A DNA stretch of 64,000 bases from Foliimonas ilicis. GTDB lineage: Bacteria > Pseudomonadota > Alphaproteobacteria > Rhizobiales > Rhizobiaceae. Each line of letters begins with the position of its first letter. Position 1 is the first letter of the stretch. The notes below the pieces were generated by a model. The model was not told the DNA's origin. It saw nothing but the letters and a program-made list of their open reading frames with translations, and made no database searches. The stretch covers positions 186,001 through 250,000 of the forward strand of contig NZ_JBDUUH010000004.1 in NCBI RefSeq assembly GCF_039939195.1, given 5' to 3'. The translations under genes were made by a program, and so were the position numbers. Positions 53,235 through 62,048 of the stretch are shown here, piece by piece.

Positions 53235-55157
53235 TCAGATCGCGACCTGCGTGCCGATTTCCACCACGCGCCCGGTTGGTATCTGGAAGTAGCCGGTGGC
53301 GTCGGCTGCCGTCCTTGCCAGCCCGATGAACAAGCGGTCCTGCCATCTCGGCATGCCGGAATTCGGTGAAGGTTTCAGAGAACGGCGCGACAGGAAGAAC
53401 GACGTCGTCATAATGTCGAACTTCCAGCCGAGTTTTCGGCATATGGCCAATGCGCTCGGCACGTTTGGCCGCTCCATATAGCCGAATTTCAGCGTAACCC
53501 GCATGAAGCGATCGTTGATCTTTTCGATTTTGACGCGCTCTTTTTCCGGCACCATTGGCTGCTGCGCCGTCACCACGGACAGGATCACATTCTGCTCATG
53601 CAGCACCTTGTAGTGCTTCAGACTGTGCATCAGTGCAGTTGGCGCGCTTTGCGGATCGCTCGTCAGGAAAACAGCCGTGCCTTTGACGATATGCGGCGGC
53701 TTTTCGTCGAGATTCTTGGCCAGAAAATCGAGTGGAATCTCATTTTTACGTGTCTTGTCGAAAAGCAGACCGGTGCCGCGCACCCATGTCGCCATTATCA
53801 CGACGATTACGCCGCCAACCATCAGTGAGGCCCAGCCGCCATCCAGCACCTTGACGATGTTGGAGAAGAAAAAGCCGATATCGATAAAGGCGAACAATGC
53901 CGTCAGCGCGATTGCCGGGGCAAGACGCCATTTCCAGATGCGGCGCATGACCACGTAAAGCAGGATCGTCGTCATCAGCATATTGCCGGTGACGGAAATG
54001 CCGTAGGCAGATGCAAGTGCGGTGGATTCCTCGAAGCCGACCACAAGCAGCATAACGGCGATTGCCAGCAGCAAATTCACGCGCGGCATGTAGATCTGCC
54101 CGGATTGCGTCTCCGAAGTATGCCGGATGTCCAGGCGCGGCAGCATGTTCATCTGCACCGCCTGACGCGTGAGAGAATAGGCGCCGGAGATAACGGCCTG
54201 GCTGGCAATAACCGTTGCGGCGGTCGCAAGAACCACCATGGGAATCAGCATCCAGCCTTCATTCATTTCAAAGAATGGATGGCCGACAACACCGCCATGA
54301 CTGAGCACGAAGGCACCCTGCCCGACATAATTCAAAAGCAGGCACGGAAAGACGATCGACAACCATGCCAGAACGATCGGCTTGCGCCCGAAATGGCCAA
54401 GATCGGCATAAAGCGCCTCGGCACCCGTAACAGCGAGGAAGATTGCGCCAATGGTGATGAAGGCGACTTCCGGCGAATTCATCAGGAAATAGATGATGTA
54501 GACCGGATTTACCGCCAGCAAGATTTCGGGATCATCGACAATATGCATGACCCCGGATGCGCCGATGGCCAGAAACCAAAGGGCGGTAACCGGACCGAAA
54601 ACCGTCGCAACTTTGCTGGTGCCATAGCGCTGAACCGCAAAAACGATTGCCAGAATAACCAGCGTCAGCGGCACGACATAAGGCTCAAAGGCCGGTGTCA
54701 CCACTTTCATACCCTCGACAGCCGAGAGGACCGAGATCGCAGGCGTAATTACCGCATCGCCGTAGAAAAGCGCTGCACCCAGAATACCGATGCCGAGAAT
54801 GAACAGCGAAGGTTTCTTCAAGCTGCTTTGCGCAAGCGCCATCAGCGACAGTGTTCCGCCCTCGCCGCGATTGTCCGCACGCAGCACGAACAAGATGTAT
54901 TTCACGGTCACGATGATCGCCAGCGCCCAGATGATGAGCGAAAGAACGCCCAGAATATCCTCGCGCTGCGCAACATTGCCGCCCGACGACGCAATCAAGG
55001 CTTCGCGAAACGCATAGATCGGGCTCGTGCCGATATCGCCATAAACGACACCGAGCGCGCCCAGCATAAGCATTTTCGTATCTTGGGAAGGATGGTCAGC
55101 CGCTTCGGACGGCTGTTCGATAGTTCCCGCCTCACCGCCAATATTGGCAAGCGTCAT
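53235..55157 (-). CDS. kup: Potassium transporter Kup
   Basis: 640-residue low-affinity K+ uptake permease. The N-terminal half has about twelve hydrophobic helices, with GALGVVYGDIGTSPIYAFREAL and VLRADNRGEGGTLSLMAL, the family's characteristic opening, then a C-terminal cytoplasmic domain (from about residue 475). The ATG at 55157 is used; TTG two codons earlier is a poorer choice. Stands alone; 55164-55280 is an intergenic gap with a small hairpin at 55250-55269 lacking a T-run. Confidence 0.95.
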   Translation of the reverse strand: MTLANIGGEAGTIEQPSEAADHPSQDTKMLMLGALGVVYGDIGTSPIYAFREALIASSGGNVAQREDILGVLSLIIWALAIIVTVKYILFVLRADNRGEGGTLSLMALAQSSLKKPSLFILGIGILGAALFYGDAVITPAISVLSAVEGMKVVTPAFEPYVVPLTLVILAIVFAVQRYGTSKVATVFGPVTALWFLAIGASGVMHIVDDPEILLAVNPVYIIYFLMNSPEVAFITIGAIFLAVTGAEALYADLGHFGRKPIVLAWLSIVFPCLLLNYVGQGAFVLSHGGVVGHPFFEMNEGWMLIPMVVLATAATVIASQAVISGAYSLTRQAVQMNMLPRLDIRHTSETQSGQIYMPRVNLLLAIAVMLLVVGFEESTALASAYGISVTGNMLMTTILLYVVMRRIWKWRLAPAIALTALFAFIDIGFFFSNIVKVLDGGWASLMVGGVIVVIMATWVRGTGLLFDKTRKNEIPLDFLAKNLDEKPPHIVKGTAVFLTSDPQSAPTALMHSLKHYKVLHEQNVILSVVTAQQPMVPEKERVKIEKINDRFMRVTLKFGYMERPNVPSALAICRKLGWKFDIMTTSFFLSRRSLKPSPNSGMPRWQDRLFIGLARTAADATGYFQIPTGRVVEIGTQVAI

Positions 55158-55280
55158 AGGCAAACACTCCGGTAAACGGGCGCTGCTCTACGCTTGCCGC
55201 ACCGCAACAACAAATGCTGCTTTGTGCAGGCTGGAGCCTCAGTCATGCGCTGGCGACATCCCTCGCCAGGCTTGACCGAG

Positions 55281-56021
55281 TTACCAGCCGCAAGCTTTCA
55301 AAAAACGCCTCGTCGTTTCTGTCATACCGTATTCTAGTGCATCGGCCGTCAAACCATGACCGATGGATACTTCCGAAAGATTGGGAATGCGCCGAGCCAG
55401 AGCCGGCAGATTGGCGACCGTCAAATCGTGTCCGGCATTGACGGCAAGCCCATGCCGATGCGCTTCGTCTGCCGTTTCTCCAAGCTTTTCCAACTCCTTG
55501 GCGGCTTTTTCTGAATCCGAATGGAAGCTTCCGTAAGGCCCTGTGTAAAGCTCGATACGATCCGCGCCGATTTCGAAAGCGGTGCCGACCGATGATGGGT
55601 CCGGGTCGGCGAAAAGCGAAACACGCATTCCGCCCTTTTTCAGCCTTTTGACGATCGGCGTCAGGAATTCCGCGTTTTGCTTAAAATTCCAGCCATGATC
55701 CGATGTCGCCTGCGAAGGATCGTCCGGCACAAGCGTCACCTGCTCCGGCTGCGTCTTTTCCACAAGCTCGAGGAAATCTTCCGTCGGATAACCTTCGATA
55801 TTGAATTCGGCGCGCGGAAATTCATCGTCGATCAGCGCGCGAATGCCGGGCAGATCCGAAAACCGTATATGCCGCTCATCGGGCCGCGGATGAACGGTCA
55901 GCCCGTGAGCGCCTGCCTGCAGCGCGATGCGCCCGATCTTCAAAACATCCGGCCACGGCAGGTCGCGCCGGTTGCGCAGCATGGCGATGGCGTTGAGGTT
56001 TACGGAAAGGCTTGCGGGCAT
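55281..56021 (-). CDS. pdxJ: Pyridoxine 5'-phosphate synthase PdxJ
   Basis: Joins 1-deoxyxylulose 5-phosphate and amino-acetone phosphate in de novo vitamin B6 synthesis. The 246-residue TIM barrel has LSVNLNAIAMLRNRRDLPWPD, GLTVHPRPDERHI, CT-like FNIEGYP, VTLVPDDPSQATSDHGW, ELYTGPYG and NAGHDLTVANL, all typical. It is an isolated gene between kup and the SpoIIAA-like gene. Another B6-related flavoprotein lies at 12339-13025. Confidence 0.96.
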   Translation of the reverse strand: MPASLSVNLNAIAMLRNRRDLPWPDVLKIGRIALQAGAHGLTVHPRPDERHIRFSDLPGIRALIDDEFPRAEFNIEGYPTEDFLELVEKTQPEQVTLVPDDPSQATSDHGWNFKQNAEFLTPIVKRLKKGGMRVSLFADPDPSSVGTAFEIGADRIELYTGPYGSFHSDSEKAAKELEKLGETADEAHRHGLAVNAGHDLTVANLPALARRIPNLSEVSIGHGLTADALEYGMTETTRRFLKACGW

Positions 56022-56165
56022 GACTGACCTTGAGATGCAATTTCAACCAGTGGTTATAAAGGCTTTGTTCGGAACGGACAGCCAATTTGTGTGTTCATCA
56101 ACGTTAGGACATCAAGCAAAAATTACGATGCTCACAAAAATTAGAGTAGCCGAAAGGAAAGAAGA

Positions 56166-56564
56166 ATGCACCCACTGGACCCCGTTCCCGCCGTCCGACG
56201 CATCGAAACGGACCGCCCCGATGCATTCGCATTCGAGATCGCCGGTCATGTGACTTCAGCCGATGTCGAAAACCTTTATGGCCTTCTCGAAGCCGCCTAT
56301 GCCCTCCACGACCGCATCGACCTTCTTGTCCGCATCGTCGATTATGACGGCATCGACTGGAGCGAAGTTTCAGACGAAACGGTCGAAATCGGCAAAGAAC
56401 ATGCAATCGCGCATGTCAGACGCTGCGCCGCCATCGGCTCGCCCGATTGGACGACGAGGCTCGGTGGTTTCTTCGCGCCGGCAATTCCTATCGAGTTGAA
56501 GCATTTTGAAAATGAGGCGGATGCTTGGGATTGGATCGAGGCGAAGCCGGTCGAGGATGCTTGA
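56166..56564 (+). CDS. SpoIIAA-like (STAS-related) protein
   Basis: 132-residue soluble protein of the SpoIIAA-like family, related to STAS-domain proteins. The pattern DAFAFEIAGHVTSADVENLYGLLEAAY, DLLVRIVDYDGIDWS and HFENEADAWDWIEA is characteristic. Members are widespread and mostly uncharacterised. The start ATG follows GAAAGGAAAGA. It converges on the RecD-like gene. Confidence 0.85.
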   Translation: MHPLDPVPAVRRIETDRPDAFAFEIAGHVTSADVENLYGLLEAAYALHDRIDLLVRIVDYDGIDWSEVSDETVEIGKEHAIAHVRRCAAIGSPDWTTRLGGFFAPAIPIELKHFENEADAWDWIEAKPVEDA

Positions 56565-56580
56565 TTGAGCTAGGTGCGTC

Positions 56581-57708
56581 CTACCTGACAATCGTCAGCC
56601 TCTCAGCCGCCCTTGTAATCGCAGTGTAAAGCCAGCGCTGGCGCGTGTCTTTGAAGGCATAGCTCTCATCGAACAGCACGATGTTGTTCCACTGCGAGCC
56701 CTGCGCTTTGTGAACCGTCAGCGCATAGCCATAATCGAAATCGTCAAAGCGCTTCTTCTGCTGCCAGGAAATTTCCGTTTCCGGCGCCTCGAATGCGGCT
56801 TTCAGCAACTTGATCTTGGCAACGCCGCGATCGGGATCGTCTTCTTCCGGCGAAACCAGCAGGTTGATGCCCGGTTTCACCGTCTCGCGCGACGACGTCA
56901 TGACTTTCCAGAGAGAACCGTTGAGCAATCCCTTGGCCGGATCGTTCCGAAGGCAGACGAGCTTGTCGCCCGCTTGCGGATAGGACGCCGTAAAACCCTT
57001 CAACTCGCGAAGCCGGGCGTTGTAGCGCCGCCTCGTACGATTGGTCCCCACCAGCACCTGGTCCGCATCGAGAACCAGATCCTGCGTGACCTCGCCCTTG
57101 CTGATCACGCTGGCAGCACCGTAATCGCCCTCGCCGAACTCGCGCCCCTCCCGCACATCCAGCGCCAGCCGGATAATCGGATTGTCGCGGGCCTGACGGT
57201 GGATTTCGGTCAGCAGAAAATCAGGGTCGTATTCGGTGAAAAACCCGCCGCCCGAAATCGGCGGAAGCTGGCCCGGATCGCCAAGAACGAGGATCGGAGT
57301 GCCGAACGACATCAAATCGCGCCCCAATTGCTCGTCCACCATCGAGCATTCGTCGATGATGACGAGCTTCGCCTTGGAAATCGGGCTTTGCCGGTTGAGC
57401 GAAAAGGTCGGCGACATGGATGTCTTGCCGGTGCTTTCATCCTCGACCGCCTCCTCGCCGCGCGGGCGATAGATCAGCGAATGGATCGTGCGGGCATTCG
57501 TTGCCCCCTTGGAGCGCAGCACCTGTGCTGCCTTGCCGGTAAAAGCCGCGAATTGCACCGAGCCATCGACATGCTCGGCAAAATAGCGCGCGAGCGTGGT
57601 CTTGCCCGTACCGGCATAGCCGAACAGGCGAAATACCTGCGGCTTTCCGTCTTTGAGCCATCGTGCGACGGCCTGCAGCGCGTCATCCTGTTGGGGAGAG
57701 AGTTCCAT
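56581..57708 (-). CDS. RecD/Dda-like superfamily 1 helicase
   Basis: 375-residue ATP-dependent DNA helicase of the SF1B group. Motifs in order are Walker A GYAGTGKTT (about residue 31), FAAFTGKAAQVLRSKGA, Walker B VIIDECSMVDEQ, LVLGDPGQLPPI, and near the C-terminus ALTVHKAQGSQWNNIVLFDE and YTAITRAAERLTIV. No RecB or RecC is present and the protein lacks the long N-terminal part of RecD, so it is a stand-alone helicase. The start at 57708 (MELSPQQ) is chosen over 57732. Confidence 0.88.
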   Translation of the reverse strand: MELSPQQDDALQAVARWLKDGKPQVFRLFGYAGTGKTTLARYFAEHVDGSVQFAAFTGKAAQVLRSKGATNARTIHSLIYRPRGEEAVEDESTGKTSMSPTFSLNRQSPISKAKLVIIDECSMVDEQLGRDLMSFGTPILVLGDPGQLPPISGGGFFTEYDPDFLLTEIHRQARDNPIIRLALDVREGREFGEGDYGAASVISKGEVTQDLVLDADQVLVGTNRTRRRYNARLRELKGFTASYPQAGDKLVCLRNDPAKGLLNGSLWKVMTSSRETVKPGINLLVSPEEDDPDRGVAKIKLLKAAFEAPETEISWQQKKRFDDFDYGYALTVHKAQGSQWNNIVLFDESYAFKDTRQRWLYTAITRAAERLTIVR

Positions 57709-57747
57709 CGCCCTGAAAGACAGGATTCGCACCGCGCGGGCAAGCCT

Positions 57748-58344
57748 CTACTTCAGCATCGGCCAAAGCGTAGCGGCCAGCAGCACGCCCATAGCGATGT
57801 TGAACCATTTAAGCCGTACCGGATCGGCCAGAAATCCGCGCAGAGCCATACCGAAACCGGCCCAGCTTGAAACGCTCGGCAGGTTCACCCCCGCAAAGAC
57901 CAGCGAAATGAGCGCTACGGAAAGAACCGGCGCCTGCGGGTTCGTGTAGAGGGCCATCGCCGTCAATGCGATGACCCACGCCTTGGGATTGACCCATTGA
58001 AAGGCAGCGGCCTGCAGGAATGTCATCGGCTGCGCATTGTTATCACCGCTCTTGCCCATCGAGCGAGACATGGCGATTTTCCATGCGAGGCAAAGCAGGT
58101 AGGCCCCGCCGGCGATCTTCAGCGCGAGATGAAGTGCGGGAAAGGCGGTCAGCAGCGCGCCGAGGCCAAACCCGATCGCCAGAAGCAGGATGAGAAAGCC
58201 AACGCCGATGCCCAGCATATGCGGCACCGTGCGCCAGAATCCGAAATTGACCCCGGAAGCCAACAGCATGAAATTGTTGGGCCCAGGCGTAATTGATGTC
58301 ACGAACGCATAGGCGATCAGTGCAAACAGGGTCTCGGAAGACAT
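57748..58344 (-). CDS. LysE/RhtB-family exporter
   Basis: 198-residue membrane protein with five to six hydrophobic helices. The family motif TSITPGPNNFMLLASGVNFG appears near the N-terminus and QWVNPKAWVIALTAM in the middle. These transporters export amino acids or related compounds. It starts at 58344; upstream codons in frame overlap MazF-side sequence and are not needed. Confidence 0.9.
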   Translation of the reverse strand: MSSETLFALIAYAFVTSITPGPNNFMLLASGVNFGFWRTVPHMLGIGVGFLILLLAIGFGLGALLTAFPALHLALKIAGGAYLLCLAWKIAMSRSMGKSGDNNAQPMTFLQAAAFQWVNPKAWVIALTAMALYTNPQAPVLSVALISLVFAGVNLPSVSSWAGFGMALRGFLADPVRLKWFNIAMGVLLAATLWPMLK

Positions 58345-58374
58345 TGGAACGAACCTTATGGAACGACGCAAAAA

Positions 58375-58716
58375 TTATCGATTGGCGATCTGGAGCAATT
58401 CGCCGAGAATCTCACGGACGGCGTTGAGGATGTCTTCCGGTGCCTTTTCGATTAACCGGAATCCGCGCTCCAGGCGATGCACCGTCCTCGGTTGATCTGC
58501 CAGTACTGCGCCCTTTGTCTGCAAATGATCCGGTAAAATTACCTTTGTCGGCCAAGGAGAAAGATTGCGGGTAATCGGACAGATAATCGATCTTTGATCA
58601 CGGGAATTGAATTCTGAGCCCGTCAGGACAATTCCGGGTCGTCGACCGCCTTGCTCAGTTCCCTTTACAGGATCAAGATCGATCCAGACGATGTCACCGG
58701 CTTCGAATGAGGTCAT
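58375..58716 (-). CDS. mazF: MazF/PemK-family toxin
   Basis: 113-residue toxin of a type II system, an mRNA-cleaving endoribonuclease in the characterised family. The motif EAGDIVWIDLDPVKGTEQGGRRPGIVLT at the start and CPITRNLSPWPTKVIL in the middle are typical. It overlaps the antitoxin gene by 23 bases, as such pairs often do. Confidence 0.92.
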   Translation of the reverse strand: MTSFEAGDIVWIDLDPVKGTEQGGRRPGIVLTGSEFNSRDQRSIICPITRNLSPWPTKVILPDHLQTKGAVLADQPRTVHRLERGFRLIEKAPEDILNAVREILGELLQIANR

Positions 58717-59002
58717 TCAAAGTGATCTCGCCGCGAGAATATTCATCGTCAATAGTCTCACCGGGCTTATCCGATCCCCACTCAATTGTATCCGGCGCAT
58801 TCTCGGTTCCTAGCCGATCCATTTCCGAAATGATCCAAGCCAAAGTGCGTTTTTGCTTCTTTACAGGCTCGAATATGCCCTTGCCGTCCTTGACCGTCAG
58901 TTCGAGCGTTTGACCGGGCTTCAGGTCGAGCTCGTCCAACACCGCCTTGGGCAGGCGAATTGCAGAACTGTTGCCCCACTTTGAAATTTGCACCTGAGTC
59001 AT
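58694..59002 (-). CDS. mazE: MazE/AbrB-family antitoxin
   Basis: 102-residue antitoxin. The N-terminal AbrB-type DNA-binding domain is TQVQISKWGNSSAIRLPKAVLDELDLKPGQTLELTV; the C-terminal part (from about residue 55) is the toxin-neutralising region. The ATG at 59002 has GGAG six bases upstream; the longer reading from 59014 is less likely. An operator palindrome lies at 59013-59036. Confidence 0.92.
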   Translation of the reverse strand: MTQVQISKWGNSSAIRLPKAVLDELDLKPGQTLELTVKDGKGIFEPVKKQKRTLAWIISEMDRLGTENAPDTIEWGSDKPGETIDDEYSRGEITLNDLIRSR

Positions 59003-59012
59003 TGCGATCTCC

Positions 59013-59036
59013 ATGTATATACCAATGTATATACAT
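59013..59036. promoter_or_regulatory. MazEF operator palindrome
   Basis: Perfect inverted repeat, ATGTATATAC and GTATATACAT separated by CAAT, touching the mazE ribosome site. Position and symmetry fit autorepression by MazE or the MazEF complex. Confidence 0.75.
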
Positions 59037-59058
59037 TTTAGCAGTTATCTCTGCAAGC

Positions 59059-59631
59059 CTACATCCCCTGCGGGCCACGGTTCATCGCTGCAACGCCGGT
59101 GCGGCAGACTTCGACGAGGCCAAGCGGCTTCATGATGGCGATGAACTGCTCGATCTTGGAAACCGCGCCGGTAATCTCTAAAATGAAATGCTCGGTGTTG
59201 GCATCGATCACCTTGGCGCGGAAGGCTTCGGCAAGCCGTAACGCCTCGACGCGCTCGTCGCCGGTTCCCGCCACCTTGATGAGTGCCAGTTCACGCGCCA
59301 GCGGCTTGTCCTGCCCGAGTTCGAACGCGCGAACCGAAAGATCGACGACACGGTGAACCGGCACGATGCGCTCAAGCTGATGCTTGATCTGCTCGAGAAC
59401 ATGCGGCGTGCCACGCGTCACGACCGTAATGCGCGAAAGGTGCTTTTCATGTTCGGTTTCCGAAACCGTCAGGCTTTCGATGTTGTAGCCGCGCCCGGAG
59501 AAAAGCCCGATGACACGCGCCAGAACGCCCGGCTCATTGTCCACCAACACAGACAGCGTGTGGGTTTCGGGCCGTTCGGTTTCCTTGGAAATGAAGTAGG
59601 CAGAACCGGTTGGCTGTAGCTGTGCGTTCAT
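59059..59631 (-). CDS. ilvH: Acetolactate synthase small subunit IlvH (IlvN)
   Basis: Regulatory subunit of acetohydroxyacid synthase, mediating feedback by valine. The 190-residue protein has an N-terminal ACT domain (HTLSVLVDNEPGVLARVIGLFSGRGYNIESLTV) and a C-terminal domain (REL..ALIKV, HFILEITGAVSKIEQFIAIMKPLGLVEV). It follows ilvI by 53 bases. Confidence 0.96.
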   Translation of the reverse strand: MNAQLQPTGSAYFISKETERPETHTLSVLVDNEPGVLARVIGLFSGRGYNIESLTVSETEHEKHLSRITVVTRGTPHVLEQIKHQLERIVPVHRVVDLSVRAFELGQDKPLARELALIKVAGTGDERVEALRLAEAFRAKVIDANTEHFILEITGAVSKIEQFIAIMKPLGLVEVCRTGVAAMNRGPQGM

Positions 59632-59684
59632 GGTCGGGTCTTTCTGAATGTGTTCTGTGTGACGAGACGTTCGAGGAGCTGGAG

Positions 59685-61472
59685 TTAAACCAGCTCTCTG
59701 CCCTTGGCATCGATGGCATTTGCCACCGCCTCATCGGTCGCCTCGTCGGGAAGAAGCATTTCATTGTGCGCCTTGCCGGACGGGATCATCGGAAAGCAAT
59801 TCGCAAGGCTTGCCACGCGGCAATCGAAGATCACCGGCTTGTTGACCTCGATCATTTCCTTGATCGCATCGTCCAGCTCGCCCGGCTTTTCGCAACGAAT
59901 GCCGTGGCCGCCATAGGCTTCCGCCAGCTTGACGAAATCAGGTATCGCTTCGTTATAGGAGCTCGACAGACGGTTGCCGTGCAGAAGCTGCTGCCACTGG
60001 CGCACCATGCCCATATATTGGTTGTTCAGGATGAATATCTTGATCGGCGCTCCGTACTGAACCGCCGTGCTCATCTCCTGAATGCACATCTGGATCGATG
60101 CATCGCCTGCAATATCGATGACCAGAGCGTCCGGATGCGCGATCTGCACGCCAAGCGCTGCCGGCAGGCCGTAGCCCATCGTGCCTAGTCCGCCCGATGT
60201 CATCCATCGGTTCGGCTGCTCGAAGCCGAAATGCTGCGCCGCCCACATCTGATGCTGGCCGACTTCGGTGGTGATGTAGGTGTCGCGATTTTTGGAGTGC
60301 TCGTAGAGACGCTGGATCGCATATTGCGGCATGATCACATCGTCATTGCTCTTGTAAGCGAAGGAATCGCGCGCGCGCCAGCGGGCGATCTGCTCCCACC
60401 AGGGAAAGAGCGCCTTCTTGTCGGTTTTCGTCGTCGCGCGCCAGAGCCGCACGAGGTCTTCCAGCACGCGACCGACATCGCCGATGATCGGCACATCGAC
60501 ATGCACGATCTTGTTGATCGAAGACGGGTCGATGTCGATGTGGATCTTCTTGGAATTCGGCGAAAACGCATTCAGGCGCCCGGTGATACGGTCGTCGAAG
60601 CGCGCGCCGATGCACAGCATCACATCGCAATCATGCATCGCCATATTGGCTTCATACGAGCCGTGCATGCCCAGCATGCCGAGCCAGTTCTTGCCGCTCG
60701 CCGGATAAGCACCGAGGCCCATCAGGGTCGAGGTGATCGGAAAACCGCTGAGTTCGACCAGTTCGCGCAGCAACTGGCTGGCTTCCGGGCCGGAATTGAC
60801 GACACCGCCACCCGAATAGATGATCGGCCTTTTGGCCTTTGCCAGCAGCGCAACGGCTTCCTTGATCTTCTCCATGTCGCCGTCGAGTTTCGGGCTGTAG
60901 CTCTCCAGAGCCTGCGCAGGCGGCGGCGTATAGATGCCCTTGGCGAACTGCACGTCCTTCGGAATATCGACAACGACCGGGCCTGGACGGCCAGTAGTCG
61001 CGACATGGAAGGCCTTGTGCAGAATGCCTGCGAGTTCGTTGACGTCCTTCACCAGCCAATTGTGCTTGGTGCAGGGCCGCGTGATGCCGACCGTATCGCA
61101 TTCCTGAAAGGCATCGGTGCCGATCAGCATCGTGGGTGCCTGTCCTGTGATGCAGACCAGCGGTATGGAATCCGACAGCGCGTCCTGCAGCGGCGTCACC
61201 ATATTCGTGGCACCAGGACCGGAAGTGACGAGCACGACGCCCGGCTTGCCGGTGGAGCGCGCATAGCCCTCGGCAGCGTGCCCGGCACCCTGCTCATGGC
61301 GAACGAGAATGTGCTCGACGTCGTCCTGCTGGAAAAGCTCGTCGTAAATCGGAAGAACCGCACCGCCGGGGTAGCCGAAGAGATGCTTGACGCCATTGTC
61401 CTTCAGCGCCTGCACCACCATCTCGGCGCCGCTCATTTCCCGCCGTCCGGTCTCGTTCTTTCCGTTGCTCAT
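59685..61472 (-). CDS. ilvI: Acetolactate synthase large subunit IlvI (IlvB)
   Basis: Catalytic subunit of acetohydroxyacid synthase, TPP- and FAD-dependent. The 595-residue protein shows GYPGGAVLPIYDEL, the catalytic Glu in VRHEQGAGHAAEGYAR, SGPGATNMVTPLQDAL, and the TPP motif GDASIQMCIQEMSTAVQYGAPIKIFILNNQYMGMV in pieces. I start at 61472 (MSNGKNETGRREM). Transcription probably depends on the attenuator at 61534-61680. Confidence 0.95.
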   Translation of the reverse strand: MSNGKNETGRREMSGAEMVVQALKDNGVKHLFGYPGGAVLPIYDELFQQDDVEHILVRHEQGAGHAAEGYARSTGKPGVVLVTSGPGATNMVTPLQDALSDSIPLVCITGQAPTMLIGTDAFQECDTVGITRPCTKHNWLVKDVNELAGILHKAFHVATTGRPGPVVVDIPKDVQFAKGIYTPPPAQALESYSPKLDGDMEKIKEAVALLAKAKRPIIYSGGGVVNSGPEASQLLRELVELSGFPITSTLMGLGAYPASGKNWLGMLGMHGSYEANMAMHDCDVMLCIGARFDDRITGRLNAFSPNSKKIHIDIDPSSINKIVHVDVPIIGDVGRVLEDLVRLWRATTKTDKKALFPWWEQIARWRARDSFAYKSNDDVIMPQYAIQRLYEHSKNRDTYITTEVGQHQMWAAQHFGFEQPNRWMTSGGLGTMGYGLPAALGVQIAHPDALVIDIAGDASIQMCIQEMSTAVQYGAPIKIFILNNQYMGMVRQWQQLLHGNRLSSSYNEAIPDFVKLAEAYGGHGIRCEKPGELDDAIKEMIEVNKPVIFDCRVASLANCFPMIPSGKAHNEMLLPDEATDEAVANAIDAKGRELV

Positions 61473-61533
61473 CGGTCTGGTTCCGTCTCTTCCGCTTTTT
61501 ATGTTTGCTGGTCGTATCGGTATTTTTGCCAAT

Positions 61534-61557
61534 AAAAAAGGCCCCCGAGGGAGCCTG
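61534..61557 (-). terminator. Attenuator terminator upstream of ilvI
   Basis: On the minus strand AGGCTCCC-TCGG-GGGGCCT-type stem followed by TTTTTT. It lies between the leader peptide and ilvI and must be avoided for expression. Sequence between it and the peptide stop (GCGGAAGCCTCCC) could form the competing structure. Confidence 0.75.
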
Positions 61558-61589
61558 TGTCTTGCGTATGGGAGGCTTCCGCCCGGCGG

Positions 61590-61643
61590 TTACACCGCCT
61601 TGCCCACACGCCTTCCTACTACGAGAATGAGTTTCGTATTCAT
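61590..61643 (-). CDS. ilv leader peptide (MNTKLILVVGRRVGKAV)
   Basis: 17-codon open frame with the run Leu-Ile-Leu-Val-Val and two more Val, that is seven of seventeen codons for the three end products. It ends at TAA (61592-61590), before the terminator. This is the classical design of attenuation by charged tRNA supply. An upstream in-frame ATG at 61655 would add four residues, but it lies within the -10 box, so the second ATG is preferred. Confidence 0.75.
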   Translation of the reverse strand: MNTKLILVVGRRVGKAV

Positions 61644-61650
61644 GGCGCGA

Positions 61651-61680
61651 AACATAATGGCGCAATCGCACCCCTGTCAA
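61651..61680 (-). promoter_or_regulatory. Promoter of the ilvI-ilvH operon
   Basis: On the minus strand TTGACA (61680-61675), an 18-base spacer and TATGTT (61656-61651). Transcription would start at about 61644, at or beside the leader ATG (61643), giving a leaderless message. Confidence 0.65.
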
Positions 61681-61741
61681 TCATGAATCTTGCACTGATT
61701 GCGATCTTTGAAGCGGTTCTTCTTGTGATGGAATCACGAGG

Positions 61742-61913
61742 CCACCCCCCTCTGCCCTGCCGGGCATCTCCCCCTCAAGGGTGGAGATTGGCTGACATAA
61801 CTCTCAGCCTTCATTCTGTAACGTCGGCAATTGGTGCCACGCGTTCATGATAGAGTAATCTCCACCCTTGAGGGGGAGATGCCCGGCAGGGCAGAGGGGG
61901 GTGTTGTCCCGCC
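61742..61913. repeat. Palindromic repeat, copy 2
   Basis: Arms 61742-61789 and 61857-61913, with the core CTGCCCTGCCGGGCATCTCC. It is the reverse-orientation relative of 30083-30262. The middle part is also similar (CTGACATAACTCTCAGCCTT here, matching CTGACATAGCTCTCCGCC on the opposite strand there). Its left end is shorter than the first copy. Lies between the ilv leader and the HerA-like gene. Confidence 0.88.
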
Positions 61914-62048
61914 TACGTTTCCATTTTTAAATGGAGGTCTCTAAAAGGCCCCATGTTTTCTTAACACCACCTACACCATCCCTCGGAACCCGGTTTTAAC
62001 CGCGGACCTGTAAACGTGCCCTCTGATGGGTTGGGGTGATCGACAATA

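Noticed and set aside
54105..55175. 356-codon plus-strand open frame
   Set aside because: Antisense of kup; rich in His/Arg/Gln as expected for a complement frame.
55250..55269. Terminator for pdxJ or kup
   Set aside because: Stem CTGGCGA/TCGCCAG is only seven pairs and has no T-run on either strand; it also lies before pdxJ ends on the wrong side for kup transcription.
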